A DNA stretch of 64,000 nucleotides from CAVRJC01 sp964505725 (GTDB lineage: Bacteria; Actinomycetota; Acidimicrobiia; IMCC26256; DASPTH01): positions 32,562-96,561 of the forward strand of contig CAZDJK010000002.1 in assembly GCA_964505725.1 (NCBI GenBank). Reading direction: 5' to 3'. The stretch's first letter is position 1; every line of letters starts with the position of its first letter. Position numbers and translations under genes: made by a program. The notes under the pieces are model-generated. The model did no database searches, had not been told where the DNA came from, and worked only from the letters and a program-made list of their open reading frames with translations. Positions 15,842 to 24,858 of this stretch are shown piece by piece.

Positions 15842-16180
15842 ATGAAGCTCATCATCGCCGTGATCAAGCCGTTCAAGATCGAAGAGGTCACGCACGCGCT
15901 GAACGAGATCGGCGTCTCGGGTGTCACTATCACCGAGGTGCGCGGTTACGGGCGCCAGCGCGGCCACACCGAGGTGTACCGCGGCGCCGAATACAAGATC
16001 GACTACCTGCCCAAGGTCCGGATCGAGATCGTGGCCGACGACGGCGACGCCGACAAGATCGTCGCCGCGATCTGCGACAGCGCGCGCACGGGGTCGATCG
16101 GCGACGGCAAGTACTGGGTCATCCCCATCGAGACCGTCGGCCGCATCCGAACCGGCGAGGTCGGCGTCGATGCGCTCTGA
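15842..16180 (+). CDS. glnB: P-II family nitrogen regulatory protein
   Basis: A 112-residue PII signal protein, exactly the family length. The start MKLIIAVIKPFKIEEV is canonical. The T-loop RGAEYKIDYLPKV carries Tyr51, the residue uridylylated or adenylylated under nitrogen limitation. The ATP-binding TGSIGDGKYWVIPIE and the C-terminal signature RTGEVGVDAL are intact. It senses 2-oxoglutarate and ATP/ADP and binds the Amt channel encoded just upstream. GAGG lies close before the ATG. GlnK would be an equally valid name given the amt linkage. Confidence 0.95.
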   Translation: MKLIIAVIKPFKIEEVTHALNEIGVSGVTITEVRGYGRQRGHTEVYRGAEYKIDYLPKVRIEIVADDGDADKIVAAICDSARTGSIGDGKYWVIPIETVGRIRTGEVGVDAL

Positions 16181-16646
16181 CCTGGCCGTCCCGCGGGACA
16201 CGACGATGGCACCGGAACCGGACCGGTACCGCACCACGCTCGTGCGGATGCTGGAGGACATCGTGCGACCTCCGGAGCGGATCCTCGCCGTCCTCCCCTT
16301 CGTCACCACGCGCAAGCGCCCGAAGCAGCCCGGCGCCCCGCGCGGCAAGGCGGGAAAGGTCCGCGTCGGCGTCTACCAGTCGTGGAGGCGGTACCGGCCC
16401 CTCGTGGTGACCGATCGCCGCCTCTTCGTGTTCGAGACCGGTCGCACGCCGAACCCACGTGAGGTGCTCGCGGTGTTCGCGCTGGCCGACATCGAGCTCG
16501 TGTCGTCGGCGCCGTCGGGCTTCGGCGCGACCGGGTTCGTGCTCGAGCTCCCAGGGGTCGGCCAGGTGCCGTTCGAGGCCGGGCGACGTGAGCAAGGCGA
16601 TCTGGAGGTGCTGGTCGAGCTCCTCGGAGGTGCGCCGGCTACTTGA
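16170..16646 (+). CDS. Protein of unknown function with a possible PH-like fold
   Basis: A protein of 158 residues from the ATG at 16170, or 146 from the ATG at 16206. It begins inside the last codons of glnB, so it may be coupled to that gene. The middle contains RRYRPLVVTDRRLFVFETGR and later VFALADIELVSS, a strand pattern seen in small bacterial PH-like domains. The C-terminus has FVLELPGVGQVPFEAGRREQ. I do not recognise a named family. Its end overlaps that of the convergent membrane protein gene by 8 nt. Confidence 0.55.
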   Translation: MRSDLAVPRDTTMAPEPDRYRTTLVRMLEDIVRPPERILAVLPFVTTRKRPKQPGAPRGKAGKVRVGVYQSWRRYRPLVVTDRRLFVFETGRTPNPREVLAVFALADIELVSSAPSGFGATGFVLELPGVGQVPFEAGRREQGDLEVLVELLGGAPAT

Positions 16647-17409
16647 GGATGTTCACGGCGCGCGCGATCACGAGCGCGGCCAGCACGAGCGACAGCGCGC
16701 TCTGGAGCATCATCGTGAACTTGGCCCAGCGCGTGAGGGGCATCACGTCGGTGGGGCTGAACGCGGTCGCGTTCGTGAACGACGTGTAGAGATAGTCGTA
16801 GAACTCGGGCTTCCAGCCCGGCGGGGTCAGCCGCTCGTCGGTGAACTGGGGGAACAGGAAGTCCTGGTAGCGGCGCGGCACGACCAGCCGCGCGACCGGG
16901 CCCCCGCAGTCGAACTCCCAGTACCAGAGCCCGAACACGATCACGTTCACGACCCAGATCGAGCCGCCCGCGTAGATCAGGGTCTTGGGATCGCGGATGC
17001 CGACGCCGTTGAGCAGATCGTCGATGAGGCGCACCCCCGAGCCCGCGTTCGCGACGGTCAGCACGGCGATCAGCAGCAGGGTTGCGGCCCGGAGCCGGCG
17101 CGACTGGCGGTCGACGCGACGCGGGTTCACGACGATGATCCCGATCAGGAGCATCGCCGCGATGCCGGGGAGGAACCAGCGCGGGTTGTTGGCCACTCGG
17201 GCGGGGAGGAGCAGCTGGAGCACGATGGCGACGACGATCGCGCCCGAGACGAGCAGCCGCGACTCCGCTTCGACGCCCGGGTGCAACGCGGGCGCGATCT
17301 CGGTCTCGAACGCTCGCCTGCCGAAATGGACGGGGTCGAGCAGCCGGTCCCACCAGCGGCCGCTCCCGCGGCGGCCGTGGGCGGGGTGCGCGCCGCTCGG
17401 GGTGTCCAC
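16639..17409 (-). CDS. Multi-pass membrane protein resembling DUF1345
   Basis: A 256-residue integral membrane protein with about five or six hydrophobic segments (VVAIVLQLLLPARVANN, FLPGIAAMLLIGIIVVN, and a last one ending VLAALVIARAVNILK). The stretch YLYTSFTNATAFSPTDVMPL between the last two segments looks like the pore-like loop of DUF1345 and ion-channel-type proteins. Transport of ions is possible but unproven. GTG at 17409 is preferred because CAAACT stands 6 nt upstream, the same spacing as other leaderless genes here. Confidence 0.65.
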   Translation of the reverse strand: MDTPSGAHPAHGRRGSGRWWDRLLDPVHFGRRAFETEIAPALHPGVEAESRLLVSGAIVVAIVLQLLLPARVANNPRWFLPGIAAMLLIGIIVVNPRRVDRQSRRLRAATLLLIAVLTVANAGSGVRLIDDLLNGVGIRDPKTLIYAGGSIWVVNVIVFGLWYWEFDCGGPVARLVVPRRYQDFLFPQFTDERLTPPGWKPEFYDYLYTSFTNATAFSPTDVMPLTRWAKFTMMLQSALSLVLAALVIARAVNILK

Positions 17410-17415
17410 CGCGAC

Positions 17416-17421
17416 AGTTTG
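17416..17421 (-). promoter_or_regulatory. -10-like hexamer for leaderless gene at 17409
   Basis: CAAACT on the minus strand ends 6 nt before the GTG at 17409. It keeps the A at position 2 and T at position 6 of the other sites. Confidence 0.35.
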
Positions 17422-17450
17422 CAACGCGCCCGGAGCGCGGGCGGAGATGC

Positions 17451-18056
17451 TCAGGCGTCGACCGCGACACCGATCGCGTCGATCGCGCGCAACGCCATGT
17501 CGCCCACGATCTCGCCGAGGCGCTCGTCGGGCACGCGCGACTCGAAGCTCGCGACCGCGTTGAGCAACCCGAGCACCGCGTTGACCACCGCGACCGCCTC
17601 GGCATCGGACATGTCGGGCCGGAGCCCGACCACGACGTCGGCCCACACCTGCACGTAGGCGCGCTGCTTCCGACGCAGGCGCCGACGGTCGGCGTCGGGG
17701 AGGTTGATCTCCTCTTGGTGGTACACCGCGATCACGGCACGGTTCGTGAGCGCGAACTCCACGTGGCTGCACACGAGCGCGTGGAGCGCCGCCGACTGGT
17801 CAGTGACCTCGAGCGCGACGCGCGCCCGGTCGTCGAGCTCGTCGGCGACCCGGTCGAACAGCGCCACGAGGAGCTGCTGCTTGTTCCGGAAGTGCCGGTA
17901 GATCGCGGAGCCGGTGACGCCCGCCGCGGCGCCGATGTCGACGATCCCGACCGAGTGGAAGCCGCGCTCGGCCACGAGCTCGGCGGTCGCGTCGAGCAGG
18001 CGCTGGCGGCGCTTCTGACCGTGGGGTGTCGAGGCCGACGGGCGGGCGGTGGCCAC
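17451..18056 (-). CDS. TetR family transcriptional regulator
   Basis: A 201-residue repressor. Residues 15-60 form the TetR helix-turn-helix (RLLDATAELVAERGFHSVGI, then GVTGSAIYRHFRNKQQLLVA). The rest is a helical ligand-binding and dimerisation domain. It starts 9 bases after the acyl-CoA dehydrogenase gene on the same strand, so it is probably co-transcribed and may repress that promoter in response to an acyl-CoA, as FadR- and KstR-like TetR proteins do. That link is inference from position. Confidence 0.9.
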   Translation of the reverse strand: MATARPSASTPHGQKRRQRLLDATAELVAERGFHSVGIVDIGAAAGVTGSAIYRHFRNKQQLLVALFDRVADELDDRARVALEVTDQSAALHALVCSHVEFALTNRAVIAVYHQEEINLPDADRRRLRRKQRAYVQVWADVVVGLRPDMSDAEAVAVVNAVLGLLNAVASFESRVPDERLGEIVGDMALRAIDAIGVAVDA

Positions 18057-18065
18057 GCGGCGACC

Positions 18066-19220
18066 CTAGTAAGACTTCGGCAGACCCATCACCTTCTGGG
18101 CGACGAAGTTGAGGATCATCTCGCGGCTCACCGGCGCGATGCGCAGGAAGCGCGCGAGCCCCCACATGTCGGCCAGCCCGTACTCCGAGGTGAGCCCGTT
18201 CCCGCCGTGGGTCTGGATCGAGGCGTCGAGTGCGCGCAGGCACGCTTCGGCAGCCGCGTACTTCGCCATGTTCGCCGCCTCGGCCGCGCCCGGGAGCTCG
18301 CCGTCATTGAGGAACGCGGCCTTGGCCGTCATGAGGCGCGCCAGCTCGACCTCGACCCGGGCCGCGGCGAGCGGGTGTGCGATCCCCTGGTGGGTGCCGA
18401 TGGGCGCGTCCCACACCGCGCGGTCGCACGCGTACGTGACCGCCTTGTCGAGCGCGTAGCGGGCGATCCCGTTGCCGAGCGCAGCGCCGATCACCCGCTC
18501 GGGGTTGAGCCCGTAGAACACCTGGCGCAGACCGTCGTTCTCGGTGCCGAGGAGACGGCCGGCCGGGACCTCGACGTCGTCGAGGAACAGCAGGAACTGC
18601 TTCTCGGGCGCCGAGATCTCGATCGGCACGTGCGTCATCTCGAGGCCGGGCGCGTCGCGGTCGACGACGAACAACGAGAGCAGTCCCCGCCCCGTGACCT
18701 CGTGGGTGCCGGTGCGGGCGACCACCATGATCCAGTCGGACTCGTCGGCGCCCGAGATGAAGAGCTTCGAGCCGCGGAGCCGGTAGACGTCGCCGTCGCG
18801 CCGGGCGACGGTGGCGAGTCGATGGCTGTTGGACCCGGCGTCGGCCTCGGTGATCGCGAACGCCATCTTGCGTCCGGCCACGAACGCAGGGAGGAACTCG
18901 GTGCGCTGCGCCCCGGTGCCGAAACGCGTGATGAGCTCGCCACAGATCGCGGGCGTGACCAGCACCAGCAACAGCGGGCAGCCCCGCGCCGCCACCTCCT
19001 CGCACACGATCGCGAGCTCGGCGAGCCCGCCGCCGCCCCCGCCGTACTCCTCCGGGAGGTTCACCGAGAGGAAGCCGGCGTCGGCCAACGCCTGCCAGAG
19101 CTCGTCGGTCTTCGCGCCGGTGCGGGTGCACTCCGCGTAGTACTCGTGCCCGAACTTGGCTGCGATGTCGCCGACCGCCTCGCGGAGCATGACCTGTTCG
19201 GGCGACTCGGTGAAGTCCAT
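18066..19220 (-). CDS. Acyl-CoA dehydrogenase
   Basis: A 384-residue flavoprotein that introduces the alpha-beta double bond into an acyl-CoA. It has the all-helical N-terminal domain, the central barrel with FAITEADAGSNS and SKLFISGADESD, and the C-terminal helical domain with NPERVIGAALGNGIARYALD and HGGNGLTSEYGL. The Glu of TSEYG aligns with the catalytic base of the medium-chain enzyme. Chain-length preference cannot be read off. The ATG at 19220 follows a run containing GGAGGGGG. It heads a two-gene unit with a TetR regulator. Confidence 0.9.
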   Translation of the reverse strand: MDFTESPEQVMLREAVGDIAAKFGHEYYAECTRTGAKTDELWQALADAGFLSVNLPEEYGGGGGGLAELAIVCEEVAARGCPLLLVLVTPAICGELITRFGTGAQRTEFLPAFVAGRKMAFAITEADAGSNSHRLATVARRDGDVYRLRGSKLFISGADESDWIMVVARTGTHEVTGRGLLSLFVVDRDAPGLEMTHVPIEISAPEKQFLLFLDDVEVPAGRLLGTENDGLRQVFYGLNPERVIGAALGNGIARYALDKAVTYACDRAVWDAPIGTHQGIAHPLAAARVEVELARLMTAKAAFLNDGELPGAAEAANMAKYAAAEACLRALDASIQTHGGNGLTSEYGLADMWGLARFLRIAPVSREMILNFVAQKVMGLPKSY

Positions 19221-19254
19221 GTCGGCCCCCCCTCCACCGATGTGATCCGCTGAT

Positions 19255-19260
19255 AACATA
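19255..19260 (-). promoter_or_regulatory. -10 hexamer upstream of acyl-CoA dehydrogenase gene
   Basis: TATGTT on the minus strand sits in an AT-rich patch about 35 bases before the ATG at 19220, leaving room for the GGAGGGGG ribosome-binding site. This is a conventional leadered promoter. Confidence 0.4.
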
Positions 19261-19344
19261 GCGCCGCCGGCGCCCCACGCGGGCTGGAATTCGCCTCGAA
19301 ACGGGAAGCGGAGAGGGGACGATGCGCTCGGGGAGTGCAGACGC

Positions 19345-21147
19345 TCAGGCCACCTGGCCGGCGCCCGACGACACCGCGGCGGCGGTCCAGGACGCGTAGA
19401 GGCTCGCATACCGACCCTCGCGGCGGACGAGCTCGTCGTGGGTGCCGAGCTCGGCCAAGCGCCCGTCGTCCACCACGCCCACGCGGTCGGCACGGGCGGC
19501 GGTCGACAGGCGATGGGCCACCACCACGACCGTCCTCCCCGCGGTCAGGTGCTCGAGCGCCTGCTCCACCGCCTGTTCGGTGCCGGGATCGAGGTTCGAC
19601 GTCGCCTCGTCGAGCACGAGCACGGCAGGGTCGGCCAGCGCGGCACGCGCGAGCGAGACGAGCTGGCGCTCGCCGGCGGACAGCCGGGAGCCCCGCTCCC
19701 GCACCTCGGTGCCGAGCCCGTCGGGGAGGGCCGCGAAGCGGTCGCGCAACCCCAGGGCGTCGACGGCTGCCTCGACGTCGGCGTCGCTCGCGCCGAGTCG
19801 GCCCACCCGGATGTTGTCTCGCACCGTGCCCGCGTAGAGGAACCCCTCCTGGGGCACGACGACGATGCGTCGACGCAGTGACGCCATCGTCGCGTCACGC
19901 AGGTCGACCCCGCCGAAGGCGACCGAACCCGCCCGCGGGTCGTAGAAGCGCGCCACCAGCTTCGCGAGCGTCGACTTCCCCGCACCGGTCGGGCCCACGA
20001 GAGCGATGCGCTCGCCGCGGGCGACAGTGAGCGTGACGTCGCTCAGCACGTCCTGCGCGCCGTAGGCGAAGGACACGTGGTCGACCTCGATCGCGCCCTC
20101 GGCCGGGAGGTCGACCGCGTCCTCGTGCTCGGCGATCGAGGCGGGCGTGTCGAGCAGCTCGAACAGCTTGGTCAACGCGGCCGCCGACGACTGCACCGTG
20201 TTGTAGAACTGGCTGATCTGCTGGACCGGCTCGAACAGGTTGTTGACGTAGAGCACGAACGCCGCGACCGTCCCCACGGTCGCGATCCCCTGGTCGACGA
20301 ACACGCCGCCGAGCCCGATGATCGTCGCCATCGCCGCGACGCCGCAGAGGTCCACGAACGGGAAGTAGCGGATCGAGATCCGAACCGCGGCCATGTTGGC
20401 GTCGAACTGCGCTTCGTTGGTGCCCTGGAACCGGTCGACGAAGGAGGGCTCGCGCCCGAACGCCTGCACCACGCGCACCCCCGCGAGCCCCTCCTGCAGG
20501 TTGGCGAGGTTGTGGCCGATGCGCTCGCGTACCTCGAGGTACGCCTTGCTCGACTCCCGTTGGAACCACCGGGTGGCGAAGTAGATGGGCGGGACCACGA
20601 TCGTCAACACGAGCGCGAGCTGCCAGCTCATGACGAACACCACGATCAAGGCCCCGGCGAGCAGGAACAGGTTCTGCACGATCGCGATGAGCCCCACCTG
20701 CACCATCTCCTGGAGCGCGTCCACGTCGGACGTCATGCGCGCGACGAGCCGACCGGTCTGCTCGGTCTCGAAGAAGTCGAGGCCGAGGCTCATGAGGTGC
20801 CCGAACACCCGCTCGCGCAGGTCGCGGAGGAACGTCTCGCCGATGTTGGCGACGAGCTTGATCGCCGCTCGGGCGAAGAAGAAGCCCGCGATCGCCACCA
20901 CGACGAAGAGTCCGCCGGCGACGTCGAGCACGTCGCCGTCAGCGGCGTCGATGCCGTGGTCGATGCCGAAGCGGACGAGCGCGGGCCCCGCGAGCATGCA
21001 CGCGGTCTGGCCGAGGAGGAGCAGGACGGCACCCGAGACCCGCCACCGCTGCGCGTGGAGCAGGACCCGGACCCTCGACATGAGGTCCCGAGCGTCCACT
21101 TGGGTGTCCTCCTCCGGCGCCGGCACCGGCGTGGTCACCGCGCTCAC
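19345..21147 (-). CDS. ABC exporter half-transporter with consensus Walker B glutamate
   Basis: A 600-residue protein: a six-helix exporter membrane domain (about residues 40-330) and an ATPase domain (about 350-590). The nucleotide site has Walker A GPTGAGKST, Walker B VLVLDEATSNLD with the catalytic Glu, and H-loop VVVAHRLSTA. Its signature is the degenerate LSAGERQL. GTG at 21147 overlaps the upstream gene's stop by GTGA. With the neighbouring half-transporter it forms a heterodimer with one active and one impaired ATP site. The substrate is unknown; drug, lipid or peptide export is usual for the family. Confidence 0.9.
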   Translation of the reverse strand: MSAVTTPVPAPEEDTQVDARDLMSRVRVLLHAQRWRVSGAVLLLLGQTACMLAGPALVRFGIDHGIDAADGDVLDVAGGLFVVVAIAGFFFARAAIKLVANIGETFLRDLRERVFGHLMSLGLDFFETEQTGRLVARMTSDVDALQEMVQVGLIAIVQNLFLLAGALIVVFVMSWQLALVLTIVVPPIYFATRWFQRESSKAYLEVRERIGHNLANLQEGLAGVRVVQAFGREPSFVDRFQGTNEAQFDANMAAVRISIRYFPFVDLCGVAAMATIIGLGGVFVDQGIATVGTVAAFVLYVNNLFEPVQQISQFYNTVQSSAAALTKLFELLDTPASIAEHEDAVDLPAEGAIEVDHVSFAYGAQDVLSDVTLTVARGERIALVGPTGAGKSTLAKLVARFYDPRAGSVAFGGVDLRDATMASLRRRIVVVPQEGFLYAGTVRDNIRVGRLGASDADVEAAVDALGLRDRFAALPDGLGTEVRERGSRLSAGERQLVSLARAALADPAVLVLDEATSNLDPGTEQAVEQALEHLTAGRTVVVVAHRLSTAARADRVGVVDDGRLAELGTHDELVRREGRYASLYASWTAAAVSSGAGQVA

Positions 21148-22952
21148 CGCCCGTTCCCGCCCGCGGTGGTGGCGTCGGCGGTCGCGTGCGCGAGCACCGA
21201 GCGGTAGAGGTCGGAGCGGGTGAGGAGCTCCTCGTGCGTACCCTGGTCGGCGGCGCGACCGCCGTGCAGGAGCACGACGCGATCGGCGAGCGCAATGGTC
21301 GCGGGCCGGTGGGCGATGATGAGCGTGGTCCGGCCCGCCATCACCTCGCGGAGCGCGGCGCGGATCTCGTGCTCCTTGGTGGGGTCGACCGACGACGTCG
21401 CGTCGTCGAGGATGAGCACGCGGGGGTCGGCGATCACAGCCCGGGCGATGGCGATCCGCTGGCGTTGGCCGCCCGACAGCGAGAACCCGTGCTCGCCGAC
21501 GATCGTGTCGTACCCGTCGGGCAGCGCGTCGATGAAGTCGGCGGCACCCGCCAAGCGCGTCGCCCGCCGGATGTCGTCCATCGACGCGTCGGCGTCGGCG
21601 AAAGCCAGGTTCTCGCGCACGGTGTCGGTGAAGAGGAACGTCTCCTCGAACACGATGCCGACGGCGCGCCGGAGCTCGTGCAGCGCGACGTCGCGCACGT
21701 CGACCCCGTCGATGCGGACGCAGCCGCGGTCGACGTCGTAGAAGCGCACCACGAGGCTGGCCGCGGTCGTCTTGCCGCTCGCGGTCGGGCCGACGAGGGC
21801 GACCGCCTCACCCGGCCGGAGCACGAGGTCGAGGCCGTCGAGCACGGGCGGGCCGTCGCCGTACGAGAAGTGGACGCCCTCGAACGTGACCTCGCCTCCG
21901 GCGCCGGGCGGCAGCGGCACTCCGGGGGCGGGATCGGTGATCTCGGGCGCGGTGTCGAGGATCTCGGCCACCCGGCCCGCCGACACCGATGCGCGGGTCG
22001 CCTGTGCCACGAGCTGGCCGGCGAGTCGCAGCGGAACGACGAGCATGAGGATGTAGATGTTGAACGCGATGAGCTGGCCGACCTCGAGGTCGCCGTCGAT
22101 CACGAGGTGACCGCCGTACCAGAGGATCGCGATCAGCGAGAACGCGGGCAGCAGGTCGAGGAAGGGCAGGAAGCCCGCCCGCAGGTTGGCGGCGGCGATC
22201 GCCCGGTCCCACACCGAGTCGGCGCGGGCGTCGAGCAGCTCGACCTGACGGCTCTCCCCGCCGAAGCCCTTGACCACCCGCACACCGGCGATGCTCTCCT
22301 CGACCACGCCCGACAGCCCGCCCAGCTCCTCCTGGAGCGACGCGGCCACCGGGCCCATCCGGTGCGAGAACCGGGAGGCGAGGACGGTGAGCAGCGGCAA
22401 CGAGCCGAGTGCGAGCACCGCGAGCACGGGGCTCGCGATCACCATCACCGTGGCGACCCCGGCAAGGATCAGGATGCTCGACAGGGTGATCGGCAGCATC
22501 ATCAGCATCTGCGTGATCTGGAGCAGGTCCGTGTTCGCCCGGGAGATCAGCTGGCCGGTCTGTGCCTGGTCGTGGAACGCGAAGTGCAGACGCTGGAGGT
22601 GCGCGAACTGCATGTCGCGCAGGTCGGTCTCGACGCGGTACCCGAGGGCGAACGCGGTGAAGCGCCGCAGCGCGAAACCGGCGGCCTGCACGAGGCCGAC
22701 GACGACGATCAGGATGGCGTACTTCAGCGTCGCGTCGCCGTCGTGGGCGACGATGCCCTGGTCGACCGCGGCGGCGGCCAGCAGCGGGATGGTCAGACGG
22801 GCGCCGGTCCACAGCACCGCGGCGAGCACGCCGAGCCCGAGGAAGCCCTTCCTCCGGCGGAGCACCTGGGCGAGCAGCCGCCAGCCACGGCGCCGGAGCG
22901 CGCGCTGCCCGGATCGCTCGGCAGCGCGCTCACCCTCCTCCACGCGGGCCAC
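21144..22952 (-). CDS. ABC exporter half-transporter with degenerate Walker B
   Basis: A 602-residue fused membrane-ATPase protein, first gene of the pair. Walker A is GPTASGKTT and the signature LSGGQRQRIAIARA is canonical, but Walker B reads VLILDDATSSVD, with Asp in place of the catalytic Glu. This matches the non-hydrolytic partner in heterodimeric exporters such as TM287/288. Its good signature would complete the active site made with the Walker motifs of the second protein. The membrane domain contains LQRLHFAFHDQAQTGQLISR, a typical coupling-helix region. GGGGGGAG precedes the GTG start. Confidence 0.9.
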   Translation of the reverse strand: MARVEEGERAAERSGQRALRRRGWRLLAQVLRRRKGFLGLGVLAAVLWTGARLTIPLLAAAAVDQGIVAHDGDATLKYAILIVVVGLVQAAGFALRRFTAFALGYRVETDLRDMQFAHLQRLHFAFHDQAQTGQLISRANTDLLQITQMLMMLPITLSSILILAGVATVMVIASPVLAVLALGSLPLLTVLASRFSHRMGPVAASLQEELGGLSGVVEESIAGVRVVKGFGGESRQVELLDARADSVWDRAIAAANLRAGFLPFLDLLPAFSLIAILWYGGHLVIDGDLEVGQLIAFNIYILMLVVPLRLAGQLVAQATRASVSAGRVAEILDTAPEITDPAPGVPLPPGAGGEVTFEGVHFSYGDGPPVLDGLDLVLRPGEAVALVGPTASGKTTAASLVVRFYDVDRGCVRIDGVDVRDVALHELRRAVGIVFEETFLFTDTVRENLAFADADASMDDIRRATRLAGAADFIDALPDGYDTIVGEHGFSLSGGQRQRIAIARAVIADPRVLILDDATSSVDPTKEHEIRAALREVMAGRTTLIIAHRPATIALADRVVLLHGGRAADQGTHEELLTRSDLYRSVLAHATADATTAGGNGR

Positions 22953-23001
22953 TCCCCCCGGGTCGCGGAAAGCTCGACACTACCTGGACCCCCGCGCGGG
23001 C

Positions 23002-24231
23002 TCAGAAGTCGGTCGCGCACCAGGGCGCCGGGTGCGCACCGAACAGGCGATCGGCGCGCGCGAGCGTGCCGCCGGTGCACTCGCGTATGCGGCCGGCCCG
23101 GGCGAGCGTCGTGGGCGCCACGCCGCCCAGGTAGACGGACCCGAGCGCGGCGACGTCGAGCTCGAGGTCGGCCGGCCGGCTCGTGCGCTCGACCGTCGCG
23201 TACGTGCCCGAAGTCGCGAGCGCCCACCGGCCGTCGTTCTGCGGGCGGAAGCTGTCGGTCAGCTCCAGCACGAGCTCGTCGTCGACCGCGTACCGCCGGC
23301 CCTGCAACGCGGCGACCGGATCGACGATCCGCACCCAGAGGTGGTCGTTGACGTGGTCCACGTGCAGCCGCCGCGGGTCGCGGAGGCGCCAGCGCAGCGC
23401 CTCGTCGGTCGGGCGCCCACCCGACCGGATCGTCTTCACCAGGTCGATGCTCAAGAGGAACTGCCAGAGCGCCGCCTCCACCTCCCCGTCACGGGCCTCC
23501 ACCTGTGACACGAGCACGGTGTTGTCGGCATGGTGCTGGTCGAACGACGCGATGATGCGGTAGAGCGCGAAGCCGTCGGCGGGCCCGCGGGCGGCCTCGT
23601 GCAGCACCGCGAACAGCCCCGAGCCCTGGCGGCGGTTGTGCCGGCGGTCGGCGAACACCGCGTCCCACACCCCCTCGTTCCGGGTGACCTCGCCCACACG
23701 CGTGCGACGGACCTCGTCGTACAGCCCCGGGACGACGCCGCTCGCCTCCTCCAGCGACACCAGGCGCATGTCGCCCCCCGGAGCGGCCGGGTGGGCAAGC
23801 TCGAGGTGCTCGGTGCGCGCGTGCCACCACGATGTGAACGTGGCGATCCCGTAGCCGAACCGCTCGTAGATGGCACCCTCCGACGCGGTGAGCACCGCGA
23901 CCGGCTCACCGCGCTCGGCCACGTCGTCGAGCTGGTGCTCCATCATGGTGGTCAGGAGCCCACGCCGGCGGTGCGTCGCGCGCACGCTGACCATGGTGAC
24001 GCCTGCGGCCGGCACCGCGGCGGGGCCGGGCACCGTGAGCTCGAAGGTGTAGGCACCCGCGGTGCCGACGATCTCGGTCCCGTCGAAGAGCGCGATCCAC
24101 CGGTCGAGCTCGGCGCTCGCGCGCACCTCCGCCACCTCGGCCTCGCCCGCCTGGTAGCCGAACGCGTTCGAGACGGCGCGCGCGAATGCCGGGTGCTCGC
24201 CGTCGGTGATCGGGCGTAGCTCGATGTCCAC
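23002..24231 (-). CDS. Eis-family GNAT N-acetyltransferase
   Basis: A 409-residue protein with the Eis architecture: an N-terminal GNAT domain, a second GNAT-like domain and a sterol-carrier-like C-terminal domain. The acetyl-CoA pyrophosphate loop is VSVRATHRRRGLLTTMM. The protein ends in Phe, whose terminal carboxylate acts as the base in mycobacterial Eis. Other Eis features include YERFGYGIAT. Eis enzymes acetylate aminoglycosides and other amines, but the natural substrate here is unknown. CAGACT 6 nt upstream of the GTG at 24231 suggests leaderless transcription. Confidence 0.85.
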   Translation of the reverse strand: MDIELRPITDGEHPAFARAVSNAFGYQAGEAEVAEVRASAELDRWIALFDGTEIVGTAGAYTFELTVPGPAAVPAAGVTMVSVRATHRRRGLLTTMMEHQLDDVAERGEPVAVLTASEGAIYERFGYGIATFTSWWHARTEHLELAHPAAPGGDMRLVSLEEASGVVPGLYDEVRRTRVGEVTRNEGVWDAVFADRRHNRRQGSGLFAVLHEAARGPADGFALYRIIASFDQHHADNTVLVSQVEARDGEVEAALWQFLLSIDLVKTIRSGGRPTDEALRWRLRDPRRLHVDHVNDHLWVRIVDPVAALQGRRYAVDDELVLELTDSFRPQNDGRWALATSGTYATVERTSRPADLELDVAALGSVYLGGVAPTTLARAGRIRECTGGTLARADRLFGAHPAPWCATDF

Positions 24232-24237
24232 GCCCGC

Positions 24238-24243
24238 AGTCTG
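24238..24243 (-). promoter_or_regulatory. -10-like hexamer for leaderless Eis-like gene
   Basis: CAGACT on the minus strand ends 6 nt before the GTG at 24231. It is close to the GAGACT seen at the same distance before the genes at 26843 and 40253. Confidence 0.4.
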
Positions 24244-24315
24244 GCCGCGCCGCTCGGCGCCGTTCCACGGCTTATTCGCGGGCCGCGCCGATCCGACGCC
24301 TTCCGTTCGGGGCGC

Positions 24316-24858
24316 TCAGGAGACCTGCCCGCCCGACGAGGCACCGCCCGAGCCGTAGCCCGGCAGCGCTTCGATCTGCTGCTGCAGCTGCGCGAGCACC
24401 GCGTTGTACTGGTCGACGAGCGCGTTGGCCCGGTCGATCGTCGCGTCGTAGTCCGCCGCGCTGCCGCTGACGCCGAAGCGCTCGACGTCGGGCTCCACCG
24501 CCATGTCCTGGCCGGCCAGCGACACCAGGTTCGTGGCGGTGCCGATGGGCACCGCGACCTGCTGCCCGAGCGTCTTGGCGGCGTTCGTGGTCGAGGCGAG
24601 CTCGCGCTCGAGCGAGCTGGTCTCCCGCCGCTGCGCGCGCAGGCGCGTCTCCGCGTGCGACCGGTCCTGCCCCGCGCGGTCGTGCCGGTCATGGCCGACG
24701 ACCACGACGGCGGCGGCGCCGACGAGGAGTGCGCTCGCCACCGCGAGCGCGGCGACCCACTTGCGCGAGACCTTCCGCCGCGGGGACGGCGCCTCGGAGA
24801 TCGGCGGCTCGGAGATCGGCGCCTCGGGGCCGGGGTCGGTGGCCGTCTCGTCATCCAT
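24316..24858 (-). CDS. Membrane-anchored coiled-coil protein (second of a pair)
   Basis: A 180-residue protein. An acidic, proline-containing cytoplasmic start (EAPISEPPISEAPSPRRK) leads to one membrane segment at about residues 35-54 (ALAVASALLVGAAAVVVV). A charged coiled-coil region (AETRLRAQRRETSSLERELA) follows, then a second helical stretch (DATIDRANALVDQYNAVLAQ) and a Gly/Ser-rich tail. No enzymatic motif is visible. The topology predicts an external coiled-coil domain. Its ATG lies 8 nt inside the end of the preceding gene, which encodes a protein of the same layout, so the two probably form a complex. Confidence 0.6.
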   Translation of the reverse strand: MDDETATDPGPEAPISEPPISEAPSPRRKVSRKWVAALAVASALLVGAAAVVVVGHDRHDRAGQDRSHAETRLRAQRRETSSLERELASTTNAAKTLGQQVAVPIGTATNLVSLAGQDMAVEPDVERFGVSGSAADYDATIDRANALVDQYNAVLAQLQQQIEALPGYGSGGASSGGQVS

